Part shown: positions 5,099 through 13,373 of the stretch, piece by piece
Layout: each line of letters opens with the position of its first letter
Position numbering within the stretch: position 1 is the first letter of the stretch
Assembly (NCBI GenBank): GCA_002385675.1
Contig: DGDY01000316.1
Span: forward strand, 1 to 13,373
Length of the DNA stretch: 13,373 bases
DNA from: Anaerolineales bacterium UBA3940
Lineage (GTDB): Bacteria; Chloroflexota; Anaerolineae; Aggregatilineales; UBA3940
Direction of reading: 5' to 3'
Notes under the pieces: generated by a model
The model's database searches: none
The model's input: the letters and a program-made list of their open reading frames with translations, nothing else
What the model was told of the DNA's origin: nothing
Program-made: the position numbers and the translations under genes

Positions 5099-7306
5099 CT
5101 ACATCAGGAAGCGAACGACGATGTATCCCAGGATGACCACCGCGCCGAGCAACACGGCCAGTGCGTAGTTGCGCACGTAGCCTGTCTGCGCGCGGCGCAG
5201 CCGCTGGGATATGCCGCCGATGAACTCGGCGATACCGTTCACCGCGCCGTCGATCATCCCCAGATCAATCGGGCGGCTCAGGATCTGGCTCCAAGCCAGG
5301 AACGCCTCGTAGATGATGCTGTCGTGCACGAAGTCGTGCCAGAAGCGCCAGTCAATCGTATCGGCGAGGAAGCGCGCGAAGCGGTTGTACGGCTTGACGA
5401 ACACCGCCGCGTAAGCCTCGTCCCAGTACCAGCGCCGGTTCAGGAAGGTGAACACCGGCCCGGCTGCCATGAGCGGGTCCCGCTCCGCCTCCTCGCTCGG
5501 CTCGCGCCCGTAGAGCAGCCAGCCCAGCACAATGCCGATCACCGCCAGCGCGGTCGCAAGCAGCGCGGTCGTCGGCTCAAACTGGCCGATGTGCGCGTGC
5601 AGGATGCTCTCCTCCAGCCACTCGCCGAGGAAGTGCAGCCCCTCGATGGGCAGGTTCATCGCACCGCCGATGACCGACAGCACGGCCAGGATGACGAGCG
5701 GAACCGTCATGACGGGCGGGCTTTCGTGCGCGTGGGCAGCGGCCTCCGTGCGCGGCTTGCCGAAGAACACCATGAACACCTGTCGCGCCATGTAGAACGC
5801 GGTGAAGAACGCCGCGACGGTCAGCAGGATGTAGACGAGGTTGTTGGTGCCGCTGGCGTCCGCGAGGATCTCGTCCTTGCTCCAGAAGCCCGCGAGCGGC
5901 GGGATGCCCGCCAGCGCCAGTGCGCCGATGATGTAGACCCAGGTTGTGACGGGCATCCTGTCCTTCAGCCCGCCCATCTGACGCATGTCCTGCGGGTCGA
6001 AGGGATGGGAGTGCTCGTCGTGGTCGTGCTCCCCGTGTTCCGCGCCGTGGGCGACAGCATGATGCCCGTGCTCCATGCCGTGAATGACCGAGCCGGAGCC
6101 GAGGAAGAGCAGCGCCTTGAAGAAGGCGTGCGTTGCCAGGTGGAAGATGCCCGCGATGTACCCGCCGAGGCCCACCGCCGCGATCATGAAGCCAAGCTGG
6201 CTGATCGTCGAGTAGGCCAGCACCTTCTTAATGTCGTACTGGGCAACGGCCATCGTCGCCGCGACGAACGCCGTCGCCGCGCCGATGATCGCCACGACCG
6301 TCGCGCTGACCGGGGCCATCGCGTACAGCACGTTGCTGCGGGCGATCATGTAGATGCCCGCCGTGACCATCGTCGCCGCGTGGATGAGCGCCGAGACGGG
6401 CGTCGGGCCGGCCATCGCGTCCGGCAGCCACACAAACAGCGGGATTTGCGCGCTCTTGCCCGTCGCGCCGAGCAGTAGGAACAGCGTGATGACCGTCACC
6501 ACCGCGCCCAGCGAGAACGTGAGCGGGCCGAGCGCCACCTGCGCGGCGGGGCCGAGCGCCTCCGCCTGCGAGAAGACCGCGTCAAACTCCAGCGTGCCGA
6601 ACGTCCAGAAGATCAGGAAGATGGCGATCAGCATGCCGAAGTCGCCGACGCGGTTGACGACAAAGGCCTTCTTGGCTGCGTTCGAGTTCAGCCAGCCCTT
6701 TGCGGTAGACGCGTCCCCGGCCTCCTGAGTCGGGTCGTCAAACCAGAAGCCGATCAGCAGGAACGAGCACAGGCCGACAAGCTCCCACCCGACGAACATC
6801 ATCAGGTAGTTGTTGCCCGTGACGAGGATCAGCATCGAGCCGAGGAACAGGTTGAAGTAGGTGAAGAAGCGCGAGTAGCGGCGGCGCTTGAAGTCCAGCG
6901 CTTCGTCGCCCTGAAGCCCGCGCTTGGCGATCTGCTCGTCGATGTCGCCGTGCATGTAGCCGATCGCATAGATGTGGATCAGCGTGCCGACGCCGGTGAC
7001 GACCAGCATCATCACCGAGGACAGCGTGTCAACGCGGAACGTCCAGGGGATGTTCAGGCTCAGCCCCGCGCCCTCGATGTTGATCCACGTCAGGAAGGGC
7101 ACTTCCGCGCCCTCCCGGTGGCCGAGCAGGGCGATGAACATCAGCAGCGCGATCACAAAAGCAGCGCCGGAGAAGATCGAAGCGATGACCCCCGGCGCCA
7201 CACCGTCCCGCCGTGGCATGAGCCGCCGCCCGAAGAAGGCGTTGATCAGCACACCCACAAAGGGCAAGATGACAATCAGGGGCACGAGAGAGAACAAACC
7301 GTTCAT
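5099..7306 (-). CDS. nuoL: NADH-quinone oxidoreductase subunit L
   Basis: NuoL is the distal proton-pumping subunit of complex I, ending in a long lateral helix that runs along the membrane arm. The protein has 735 residues, longer than the E. coli form (about 613) but normal for forms with an extended C-terminus. Key residues are Glu175 (FVGWELVGLCSFLLIGFW), Lys284 (LGATGKSAQIPLFVWLPDAM), Lys397 (THAFFKALLFLGSGSVIHGM) and Lys477 (GFWSKDEIL). A His-rich loop at 409-434 holds ten His among acidic residues and precedes PFDPQDMRQMGGL. Residues about 625-705 form an amphipathic stretch (WYWDEAYAAVFVKPYNRFARF), followed by a last membrane helix to residue 735. An AGGA ribosome site lies 7 bases before ATG. 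The gene is 73 bases downstream of nuoK. Confidence 0.98.
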   Translation of the reverse strand: MNGLFSLVPLIVILPFVGVLINAFFGRRLMPRRDGVAPGVIASIFSGAAFVIALLMFIALLGHREGAEVPFLTWINIEGAGLSLNIPWTFRVDTLSSVMMLVVTGVGTLIHIYAIGYMHGDIDEQIAKRGLQGDEALDFKRRRYSRFFTYFNLFLGSMLILVTGNNYLMMFVGWELVGLCSFLLIGFWFDDPTQEAGDASTAKGWLNSNAAKKAFVVNRVGDFGMLIAIFLIFWTFGTLEFDAVFSQAEALGPAAQVALGPLTFSLGAVVTVITLFLLLGATGKSAQIPLFVWLPDAMAGPTPVSALIHAATMVTAGIYMIARSNVLYAMAPVSATVVAIIGAATAFVAATMAVAQYDIKKVLAYSTISQLGFMIAAVGLGGYIAGIFHLATHAFFKALLFLGSGSVIHGMEHGHHAVAHGAEHGEHDHDEHSHPFDPQDMRQMGGLKDRMPVTTWVYIIGALALAGIPPLAGFWSKDEILADASGTNNLVYILLTVAAFFTAFYMARQVFMVFFGKPRTEAAAHAHESPPVMTVPLVILAVLSVIGGAMNLPIEGLHFLGEWLEESILHAHIGQFEPTTALLATALAVIGIVLGWLLYGREPSEEAERDPLMAAGPVFTFLNRRWYWDEAYAAVFVKPYNRFARFLADTIDWRFWHDFVHDSIIYEAFLAWSQILSRPIDLGMIDGAVNGIAEFIGGISQRLRRAQTGYVRNYALAVLLGAVVILGYIVVRFLM

Positions 7307-7379
7307 TCGGTCATCCTGTCGCTAACAAACAAAGTCGCATCCGGGTGGAAGAACAACCATCTCCCGCAGCAAGGGCGGC

Positions 7380-7703
7380 CTAGCCCCTCATCTCGTGCAG
7401 CTCGTCGATGTCGATGCTGTGCTTCGTGCGGAAGATCGCGACGATCAGCGCCAGCCCGATAGCCACCTCGGCGGCTGCGACCGTAATGACGAAAAACACG
7501 CTGACCTGCCCGGCGAGATCGGTAAAGGCCCGGGCGAACGCCACGAACGCGAGGTTCGCGCTGTTCAGCATCAGCTCAATCGACATGAACACCAGGATGG
7601 CGTTCCGCCGGACGAGCACGCCGATCACACCGAGGGTGAACAGGAGCGCGCTCAGAATGACGTAGTAGCTGGTCGGTACCAGAAAGTTTGTTTCGTTCAG
7701 CAT
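7380..7703 (-). CDS. nuoK: NADH-quinone oxidoreductase subunit K
   Basis: NuoK is a small three-helix subunit, related to MnhC/MrpC, forming part of the proton channel next to NuoJ and NuoN. The protein has 107 residues (family about 100). Both membrane-buried glutamates are present: Glu43 in [18 protein letters not shown] and Glu79 in [19 protein letters not shown], corresponding to E. coli Glu36 and Glu72. The C-terminal tail, [17 protein letters not shown], is typical. The N-terminus is about seven residues longer than usual ([18 protein letters not shown]). The ribosome site (GGATAAG just before ATG) is weak, so translation may rely on ribosomes arriving from nuoJ, whose stop is 28 bases upstream. 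Confidence 0.97.
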   Translation of the reverse strand: MLNETNFLVPTSYYVILSALLFTLGVIGVLVRRNAILVFMSIELMLNSANLAFVAFARAFTDLAGQVSVFFVITVAAAEVAIGLALIVAIFRTKHSIDIDELHEMRG

Positions 7704-7731
7704 GGCTTATCCAACGGGCCTGGCCCGGTCA

Positions 7732-8316
<585 letters not shown>

Positions 8317-8341
8317 CAGTCCAGCTCGCCTTTACTGGTAG

Positions 8342-8863
8342 TTAGGGTCGGTCTTCCATCTCAGGGATCGAACGGGTAAACACACCTGGCTCGGTCTTCA
8401 TCGGCGTGCCTGGCGTACCGGGCGGCGGCGGGACGAGCAGCATGTCCTTGGTGTAGATCGCACTCTTGCGGTCGTAGAACGACAGCTCGTAGTGGTGCTC
8501 CAGGACAATCGCCTCTGTCGGGCAGGCCTCCTCGCAGTAGCCGCAGAAGATGCAGCGTAGCATGTTGATCTCATACGTCTTGGCGTAGCGCTCGCCCGGC
8601 GAGTAGCGCTCGTCGTCGGTGTTCTCCGCCGCCTCCACCCAGATGGCGTCGGCGGGGCAGGCCGCCGCACACAGCGCACAGCCGATGCACTTCTCCAGCC
8701 CGTTGTCGTAGCGCTTGAGTTCGTGGCGGCCCTTGAACCGCTCACGGAACTTCTTGATCTGCTCAGGGTACTGCACGGTGACCGGCTCTTCAAACACGTG
8801 CTTGAGGACGGTCCCGAGCCCCTCAAGCATCGCGAACGCTCTCCTGATACCCGTTCTAATCAT
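8342..8863 (-). CDS. nuoI: NADH-quinone oxidoreductase subunit I (two [4Fe-4S] ferredoxin-like)
   Basis: NuoI carries clusters N6a and N6b, passing electrons from NuoG to N2 near the quinone site. From ATG8863 the protein has 173 residues. Both ferredoxin motifs are complete: Cys59, 62, 65 with Cys69 (CIGCALCAAACP), and Cys104, 107, 110 with Cys114 (CIFCGYCEEACP). The segment EEPVTVQYPE (25-34) is the conserved amphipathic anchor on the membrane heel. The start is ambiguous. ATG8863 has GAGGA 6 bases upstream. An internal ATG at 8830 (MLEGLGTVLKHVFEEP) has AGGAG 8 bases upstream and also matches where the family usually begins. The C-terminal tail after residue 144 is Pro-rich (VPPPPGTPGTP) and acidic at its end. 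Confidence 0.97.
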   Translation of the reverse strand: MIRTGIRRAFAMLEGLGTVLKHVFEEPVTVQYPEQIKKFRERFKGRHELKRYDNGLEKCIGCALCAAACPADAIWVEAAENTDDERYSPGERYAKTYEINMLRCIFCGYCEEACPTEAIVLEHHYELSFYDRKSAIYTKDMLLVPPPPGTPGTPMKTEPGVFTRSIPEMEDRP

Positions 8864-8926
8864 GATCTGTCCTCGTATTCCAGGCGGACTCTCTTATCGA
8901 CGTCCTCTACACGTGAACCGCACAGC

Positions 8927-9955
8927 CTAGCTGAAAACGGGAATGACGTCCAGAACGATCAGCACTGCCGTCACGGCCAGGTTCAGCAGCGACAGCGGCA
9001 GCAGCACCTTCCAGCCGAACTGCATCAACTGGTCATAGCGGAAGCGCGGGAAGGTCGCGCGAATCCACACCATGAACATCAGGCTGGCAACGATCTTGCC
9101 GCCGAGGATGAGCGGGCCCATCCAGCCGCCGAGCAGGTACTCCAGCCCGAGGAAGCGGTAGCCGCCCAGGAACAGCGACGCCCAGATCGCGCTGACGGCG
9201 ATCATCTTGATGTACTCGCCCATGAAGAAGGCGGCGAACTTCATGCCGCTGTACTCGGTCATGTACCCGGCGACAAGCTCCTGCTCCGCTTCGGGCAGGT
9301 CGAACGGGGCGCGGTTCGTCTCGGCCAGCAACGTGATGTAGGCGATGATCGCCGCGACCGGCTGCAGGAAGAGGAACCACCGCCCGCGCTGCGCGTCGAT
9401 GATGTCGCCCACGCTCAGCGAGCCGACCATCATCACCGGCGCGAGGATAGAGAGCGCCAGCGCCAGCTCGTAGCTGATCATCTGCGCCGAGGCGCGCAGC
9501 CCGCCCATCATCGAGTACTTGTTGCCCGACGCCCACCCGGCGAGCGCCACCCCGTAGACGGCGAGGGACGTGACCGCCAGGATGTACAGGACGCCTACGT
9601 TGGTGTCAGTCAGGCCCAGCGAGGTTGTGTAGCCGAACAGCGTGATATCCTCGCCGATGGGCACGACGGCCAGCACGATCAGCGCCGGGATGGCGGTCAG
9701 CGCCGGGGCGAGCGTGAAGATGACCTTGTCCGCATTGACCGGCACCACGTCCTCTTTAAAGAACAGCTTGATGCCGTCCGCCACCGGCTGGAGCAGGCCC
9801 CACGGCCCGGCCCGGTTCGGCCCGATGCGTGACTGGAGGCGGGCGATGAAGCGCCGCTCCAGCACGGTCGTGTAGGCGAACCCCGTCAGCAAGGTGAGGA
9901 TGATGATCGCCGATTTGACGGTCGCGTCAATGATCGTGATGAGAATTGGGCTCAT
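8927..9955 (-). CDS. nuoH: NADH-quinone oxidoreductase subunit H
   Basis: NuoH is the heel subunit that forms most of the quinone-binding tunnel and the first part of the proton path. The protein has 342 residues (usual 320-430) with about eight helices. Conserved features include Glu33 in TTVLERRFIARLQSRIGPNRAGPWG (read as two overlapping segments), the loop LLQPVADGIKLFFKED (54-69), and Glu163 in AQMISYELALAL. The acidic quinone-site loop AETNRAPFDLPEAEQELVAGY follows at 211-231 with Glu212, Glu222 and Glu224. The C-terminal part has the conserved WIRATFPRFRYDQLM. Its ATG overlaps the nuoG stop as ATGA, so its translation is probably coupled to that of nuoG. Confidence 0.98.
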   Translation of the reverse strand: MSPILITIIDATVKSAIIILTLLTGFAYTTVLERRFIARLQSRIGPNRAGPWGLLQPVADGIKLFFKEDVVPVNADKVIFTLAPALTAIPALIVLAVVPIGEDITLFGYTTSLGLTDTNVGVLYILAVTSLAVYGVALAGWASGNKYSMMGGLRASAQMISYELALALSILAPVMMVGSLSVGDIIDAQRGRWFLFLQPVAAIIAYITLLAETNRAPFDLPEAEQELVAGYMTEYSGMKFAAFFMGEYIKMIAVSAIWASLFLGGYRFLGLEYLLGGWMGPLILGGKIVASLMFMVWIRATFPRFRYDQLMQFGWKVLLPLSLLNLAVTAVLIVLDVIPVFS

Positions 9956-12570
9956 GCTTCAATCTTCTCCAGCTTCTTGACCGGAGCCACGGTAGCGGCC
10001 AGTGGCGCGCCATGCTGCTGCAGGCGGAGCGGCATCGTCGCCACGCCCGGCGCAATACGCGGGTCAATATAGGTTGCAGCCGGGATCTCGCGCCCGTCCA
10101 CCTCGACCGCCAGCATGTCGCCGTTCGTGACGCCCAGGCGGGCGGCGTCGTCGGGGTTCAGCCCGACGTGCGCCACCGGGATGCGCTGGTGCAACAGTTC
10201 GGTCAGGTAGGTGATAGGCTCCCGGTCGTAAACCAGCCGGATCGGCACGATAACCATGCTGTCGCCCCCGGCTGCGAGCGAGTCGCCCGCGACCGCCGGC
10301 TGCACGGACCACGTCGCACCCTCGACCTCGCCGCTGGCGGGCCACTGCGCGCCCAAGCCGTGCATGTTCTGGTAGGCCGTGCCGCCGTAGTATAGGTCGT
10401 CCCCGCCGACATCCGGGAACTGCTCCTCGACGCGGGCGAGGCGGGTGTAAGTCAGCCCCTCGTATTGCGGCACGGTCTGCGTGATCTCCAGCATCAGCGA
10501 CACCTCGGACACCGCGCGCTGGCCGTGCCCCAGCGCCTCGCCGATGGTCTGGATGATCTGCCAGTCCGGCATGCTCTCGCCGATCGGGTCGATGGCGGGG
10601 TAGAGGCGCTGCACGCGGCGCTCGCCGCTAGTGTACGTGCCGCTGCGCTCGGCCATGCTCTGCGCGGGTAGCACCACGTCGGCCAGCTCGGCGGTTGGCG
10701 TGAGGAACATATCCTGCACGACGACGTAGGCCTTCGTCTGGCGCAGCGCGTTCTCCGCCGCCGGATCGTCATACACCGGGTCGGCCCCGACGAGGTAGAT
10801 CGCCTTGAGTTCGTTGCTCTGGAGCGCGGCCAGAATGCCGTCGTAGTCGCGCCCCGGCGCGGCAACCGGCTGGTAACCTGGGGCCCAGGTCGGGCTGATG
10901 CCCATGTCATTCGCGCCCTGCAGGTTGGCCGCGGGCCAGACGATCATCAGGCCGTTGTTTTCGCGGCCATAGTGCCCGGTTGCGGTGAGCAGGTTGGCAG
11001 CGGCCCGCGTCAGCTCGCGGCTGGCCGCAGGCGTGAGGCCCTCACCGCCGACCATGATAATCGCGTTGTTGGCGCTGGCAAACGCGGCAGCCGCCGCTGC
11101 CACATCCTCCGCCGGCTGGTACTGGCGGGCGTTCTCAAGCACGTCGGCCAGCCCGTCGATCCCGCCGTCGGCTGCCTGCGCAAACCCGCCCTGAATGGCG
11201 GCGCTGAGCATGCCGTTCAGCGTGGCGACCTCTTCGCCGTAGTGGTAGCGGATCCTGTACGTGGCGAACTTATCAAGCCGCGTGTCGCGGCCATTCACGG
11301 TGATGACCGTCGCGCCGCGCTTGGCCGCCGCGATGAGCCGCAGCCACCAGATCGGCGCTTCCTCGTGCAGGTCGCTGGCGACAACGATCACGGCGTCGCC
11401 CTTGCCCAGGTCGGACAGGTTCGTGCCCACGCCGATGCCCACCTGCGCGGTGAACTCCGCACCCTGCACCCAGTTGGGGTAGGCGATGAGGTCGTTGCTG
11501 CCCTGCATGCGGATGAGCTTCTGGAACGCGTAGTAGTCCTCGTTCGAGAGCCGCCCACCGGCTATGCCGGCGATGTCCGCGCCTGCTGCCCGGAACTGCG
11601 AGATGATCTCGTCGATGGCCTCATCCCACGTCGCCTCGACCAGCTTGCCGCCCTTGCGCACGAGCGGCTGTGTCAGGCGCTGGCTGTGCTCCATGTAGTG
11701 ATGCACGAAGCGCCCCTTGTCGCACATCCAGATCTCGTTGACCTGCTCGTTCTGGCGCGGCATCATGCGGCGGATGGTTGTGCGCCCGCCCGCCTCGCGG
11801 TCAACGCGGGTGTCGTAGTGCATGTTGCAGCCGACCGGGCAGTGGGTGCAGATCGTCGCCACCGGGCGCATCTCCCAGGGGCGCGCGCGGAAGCGGAAGT
11901 CCGCCGTGGTCAGCGCGCCGACCGGGCAGATGTCCGTCGTGTTGCCGGAGAAGATGCTGTCGAACGGCGGCGTGCTGTTGGTGATGATCTGCTGGCGGCG
12001 GCCCCGCTCGCTGAAGTCGAGCACCGGGTCGTCGGCGATCATGTCCTGGAAGCGGATGCAGCGCGCGCAGTGGATGCAGCGCTCCTGGTCGAGGTAGATC
12101 AGCTCGCCGAGCGGGATGTGCTTGCCGAGCCGCATCTTCTCTTCCCAGTACATCCGGCTGACGCCCGGGCCGTGGCGCATGGTGAGGTTCTGGAGCGGGC
12201 ACTCGCCGCCCTTGTCGCAGATCGGGCAGTCCAGCGGGTGGCTGGAAAGCAGGAACTCAAGGATCGCGCGCCGCCCATCCACGACCTTCTGCGAGGTCGT
12301 GCGGATCGCCATGCCTTCCTGCGTCTTCTGCGTGCAGGCCGTTTGCAGCGTCGGGAACCAGGCCAGCTCCATCTCGCCGGTTTCGCGGTTCTGACGAGGC
12401 AGCGCCAGCTCGACCAGACACATGCGGCAGTTGCCGTCGTGCCCCAGCTTCGGATGGTAGCAGAACACCGGGATGTCGTTGCCGCACATCTTGACGGCAT
12501 CGACCAGATTCATGCCTTCCGGTACGTGGAACTCGACGTCGTCGATTATGATCTTAACGGTGTTGGTCAT
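9952..12570 (-). CDS. nuoG: NADH-quinone oxidoreductase subunit G (multi-cluster, molybdopterin-type fold)
   Basis: NuoG is the largest peripheral subunit, conducting electrons from NuoF towards NuoI. The protein has 872 residues. [2Fe-2S] ligands are Cys37, 48, 51 and 79. A His-ligated [4Fe-4S] site is His111, Cys115, 118, 124. The next is Cys165, 168, 171 with Cys215 (CPVGAL). An N7-type motif is complete (Cys241, 244, 248, 283), a cluster found in E. coli and Thermus but absent from mitochondria. The remainder (about 290-760) is a molybdopterin-oxidoreductase fold. Where formate dehydrogenases place Cys/Sec it reads AYPNW (363-367), so no metal ligand is expected. A dinucleotide-binding-like beta domain follows at about 765-860. 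The ribosome site is weak. It is 70 bases downstream of nuoF and its stop overlaps nuoH. Confidence 0.97.
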   Translation of the reverse strand: MTNTVKIIIDDVEFHVPEGMNLVDAVKMCGNDIPVFCYHPKLGHDGNCRMCLVELALPRQNRETGEMELAWFPTLQTACTQKTQEGMAIRTTSQKVVDGRRAILEFLLSSHPLDCPICDKGGECPLQNLTMRHGPGVSRMYWEEKMRLGKHIPLGELIYLDQERCIHCARCIRFQDMIADDPVLDFSERGRRQQIITNSTPPFDSIFSGNTTDICPVGALTTADFRFRARPWEMRPVATICTHCPVGCNMHYDTRVDREAGGRTTIRRMMPRQNEQVNEIWMCDKGRFVHHYMEHSQRLTQPLVRKGGKLVEATWDEAIDEIISQFRAAGADIAGIAGGRLSNEDYYAFQKLIRMQGSNDLIAYPNWVQGAEFTAQVGIGVGTNLSDLGKGDAVIVVASDLHEEAPIWWLRLIAAAKRGATVITVNGRDTRLDKFATYRIRYHYGEEVATLNGMLSAAIQGGFAQAADGGIDGLADVLENARQYQPAEDVAAAAAAFASANNAIIMVGGEGLTPAASRELTRAAANLLTATGHYGRENNGLMIVWPAANLQGANDMGISPTWAPGYQPVAAPGRDYDGILAALQSNELKAIYLVGADPVYDDPAAENALRQTKAYVVVQDMFLTPTAELADVVLPAQSMAERSGTYTSGERRVQRLYPAIDPIGESMPDWQIIQTIGEALGHGQRAVSEVSLMLEITQTVPQYEGLTYTRLARVEEQFPDVGGDDLYYGGTAYQNMHGLGAQWPASGEVEGATWSVQPAVAGDSLAAGGDSMVIVPIRLVYDREPITYLTELLHQRIPVAHVGLNPDDAARLGVTNGDMLAVEVDGREIPAATYIDPRIAPGVATMPLRLQQHGAPLAATVAPVKKLEKIEA

Positions 12571-12640
12571 AAAGCCACATCCCAGTTCAAAAACGGCGTC
12601 AACCTAAGCGCACTCGTTCGTTCTCGCGGCTGGCCAGGCA

Positions 12641-13373
12641 TTAGTCCCCGACCTCCTCCATCTCGTAGACCTTGGCTTCCCCCTGATCTGCGGGCTGAGC
12701 CGCTGCCGGTTGAACCGCCAGCACGTAATCCTCGGGGAAGTGCTTGATAGTTGCCATCACCGGGTTGACGGCGAACTCGCCCAGCGCGCAGATGCACTTG
12801 CCGCGCATCTGGTCCGCGATGCTGTTCATCGTCTCGACATCGCCCATGTTGCCCAGCCCATCGGCGACACGCCCGTACAGCCGCTTAAGCCAGTACGTGC
12901 CTTCGCGGCAGGGCGTGCACTGCCCGCACGACTCGTGCGCGAAGAAGGCTGTCATCTTCTTGGCCGCCCAGAACATGTTGACGCTCTCGTCAAGCACGAT
13001 CACCGAGGCGGAGCCGATAGAGGTGTTCCAGGGCTTGAAGGCGTCGTAGGTGATGGGCAGGTCGAGCACCTCGTCGGTCGCGGGGAGGATGGCCGCACTC
13101 GCGCCCGCCGGCAGGATGCCCTTCACCTTCTTGCCGCCGGGGATGCCGCCGCCCAGTTCGAAGATCAGCTTGCGCAGCGTCGTCTCGCCGCCGAAGGGCA
13201 GTTCGTAGTTGCCGGGGTTGTTCACGCACCCGCTCAGGCAGAAGATCTTGGTGCCGGGGCTGTCCTCCGTGCCGAACTGCCGGTAGCCCTCCGGCCCGTG
13301 CACGAGAATGTAGGGCACGTTGGCGAGCGTCTCGACGTTGTTGATCACGGTCGGCTTGCCGTAAAGCCCGACG
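12641..13373 (-). CDS. nuoF: NADH-quinone oxidoreductase subunit F, C-terminal part (cut by window edge)
   Basis: NuoF holds FMN, the NADH site and cluster N3, and is where electrons enter complex I. Only the last 243 or so residues are in the window; the reading frame is open to the edge, so the apparent GTG start at 13348 is really an internal Val within GKPTVINNVETLANVP. The soluble-ligand-binding SLBB-like region follows (CLSGCVNNPGNYELPFGGET). Then come the N3 ligands in SCGQCTPCREGTYWL, with the fourth Cys in CICALGEFAVNPV. The NADH/FMN Rossmann-like part lies beyond the edge. The tail past KHFPEDYVL is extended by an Ala/Gln/Glu-rich segment (AAAQPADQGEAKVYEMEEVGD split across about 25 residues), a variable end in this family. 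It is co-transcribed with nuoG, 70 bases downstream. Confidence 0.97.
   Translation of the reverse strand, partial: VGLYGKPTVINNVETLANVPYILVHGPEGYRQFGTEDSPGTKIFCLSGCVNNPGNYELPFGGETTLRKLIFELGGGIPGGKKVKGILPAGASAAILPATDEVLDLPITYDAFKPWNTSIGSASVIVLDESVNMFWAAKKMTAFFAHESCGQCTPCREGTYWLKRLYGRVADGLGNMGDVETMNSIADQMRGKCICALGEFAVNPVMATIKHFPEDYVLAVQPAAAQPADQGEAKVYEMEEVGD

Noticed and set aside
4772..6478. 568-codon open frame on the plus strand
   Set aside because: Antisense to nuoL and the start of nuoM. Low-complexity charged composition and no recognisable fold or ribosome site.
8723..9832. 369-codon open frame on the plus strand
   Set aside because: Antisense shadow of nuoH and the start of nuoI; composition unlike a real protein.
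10972..12747. 591-codon open frame on the plus strand
   Set aside because: It lies antisense to nuoG and the end of nuoF, whose cluster ligands and family motifs are unmistakable. The translated product is rich in Arg, His, Ala and Val with no domain, as expected of a shadow frame in GC-rich coding DNA.
13346..13348. GTG as a start of nuoF
   Set aside because: The frame continues upstream to the window edge and the codon lies inside the conserved GKPTVINNVETLANVP segment, so it is an internal Val.

Overview
The window is dominated by the 3' nine genes of a respiratory complex I (NADH:quinone oxidoreductase) operon. All lie on the minus strand, in the order nuoF (cut by the right edge), G, H, I, J, K, L, M, N, over positions 13373 down to 1881. 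The genes are closely packed, with gaps of about 28-106 bp and an ATGA overlap between nuoG and nuoH. A strong intrinsic terminator follows nuoN at 1828-1859. The products cover the iron-sulfur part of the NADH module (F, G), the quinone/proton-channel heel (H, I), and the membrane arm with its three antiporter-like pumps (J, K, L, M, N). The key ionizable residues and cluster ligands are visible throughout, so the operon looks intact and functional. nuoA-E are not in view; some should lie beyond the right edge.

The left 1.8 kb is a small accessory segment. Position 120-557 (+) encodes a stand-alone receiver-domain protein with no output domain, and its expected phospho-acceptor Asp is Glu. 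A bidirectional terminator separates it from a convergent 73-residue two-helix membrane protein (640-861, -), which has a good sigma70-type promoter at 917-945. A 158-residue four-helix membrane protein follows (1157-1633, +). It sits between two related palindromic repeat units (about 998-1079 and 1734-1804) arranged as an inverted pair. The extreme left edge carries short repeated motifs that could be the end of an insertion sequence, but this is not proven.

Organism: the GC-rich coding style, the long NuoG with an N7 cluster motif, the His-rich loop in NuoL and a NarL-like receiver suggest an aerobic or facultatively respiring bacterium. My impression is a member of Chloroflexota (Anaerolineae-like), held with modest confidence because no taxonomic marker is present. 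I see no tRNA, rRNA, CRISPR array or intact transposase. The most unusual items are the Asp-to-Glu receiver and the paired palindromic repeats; the complex I operon itself is conventional.
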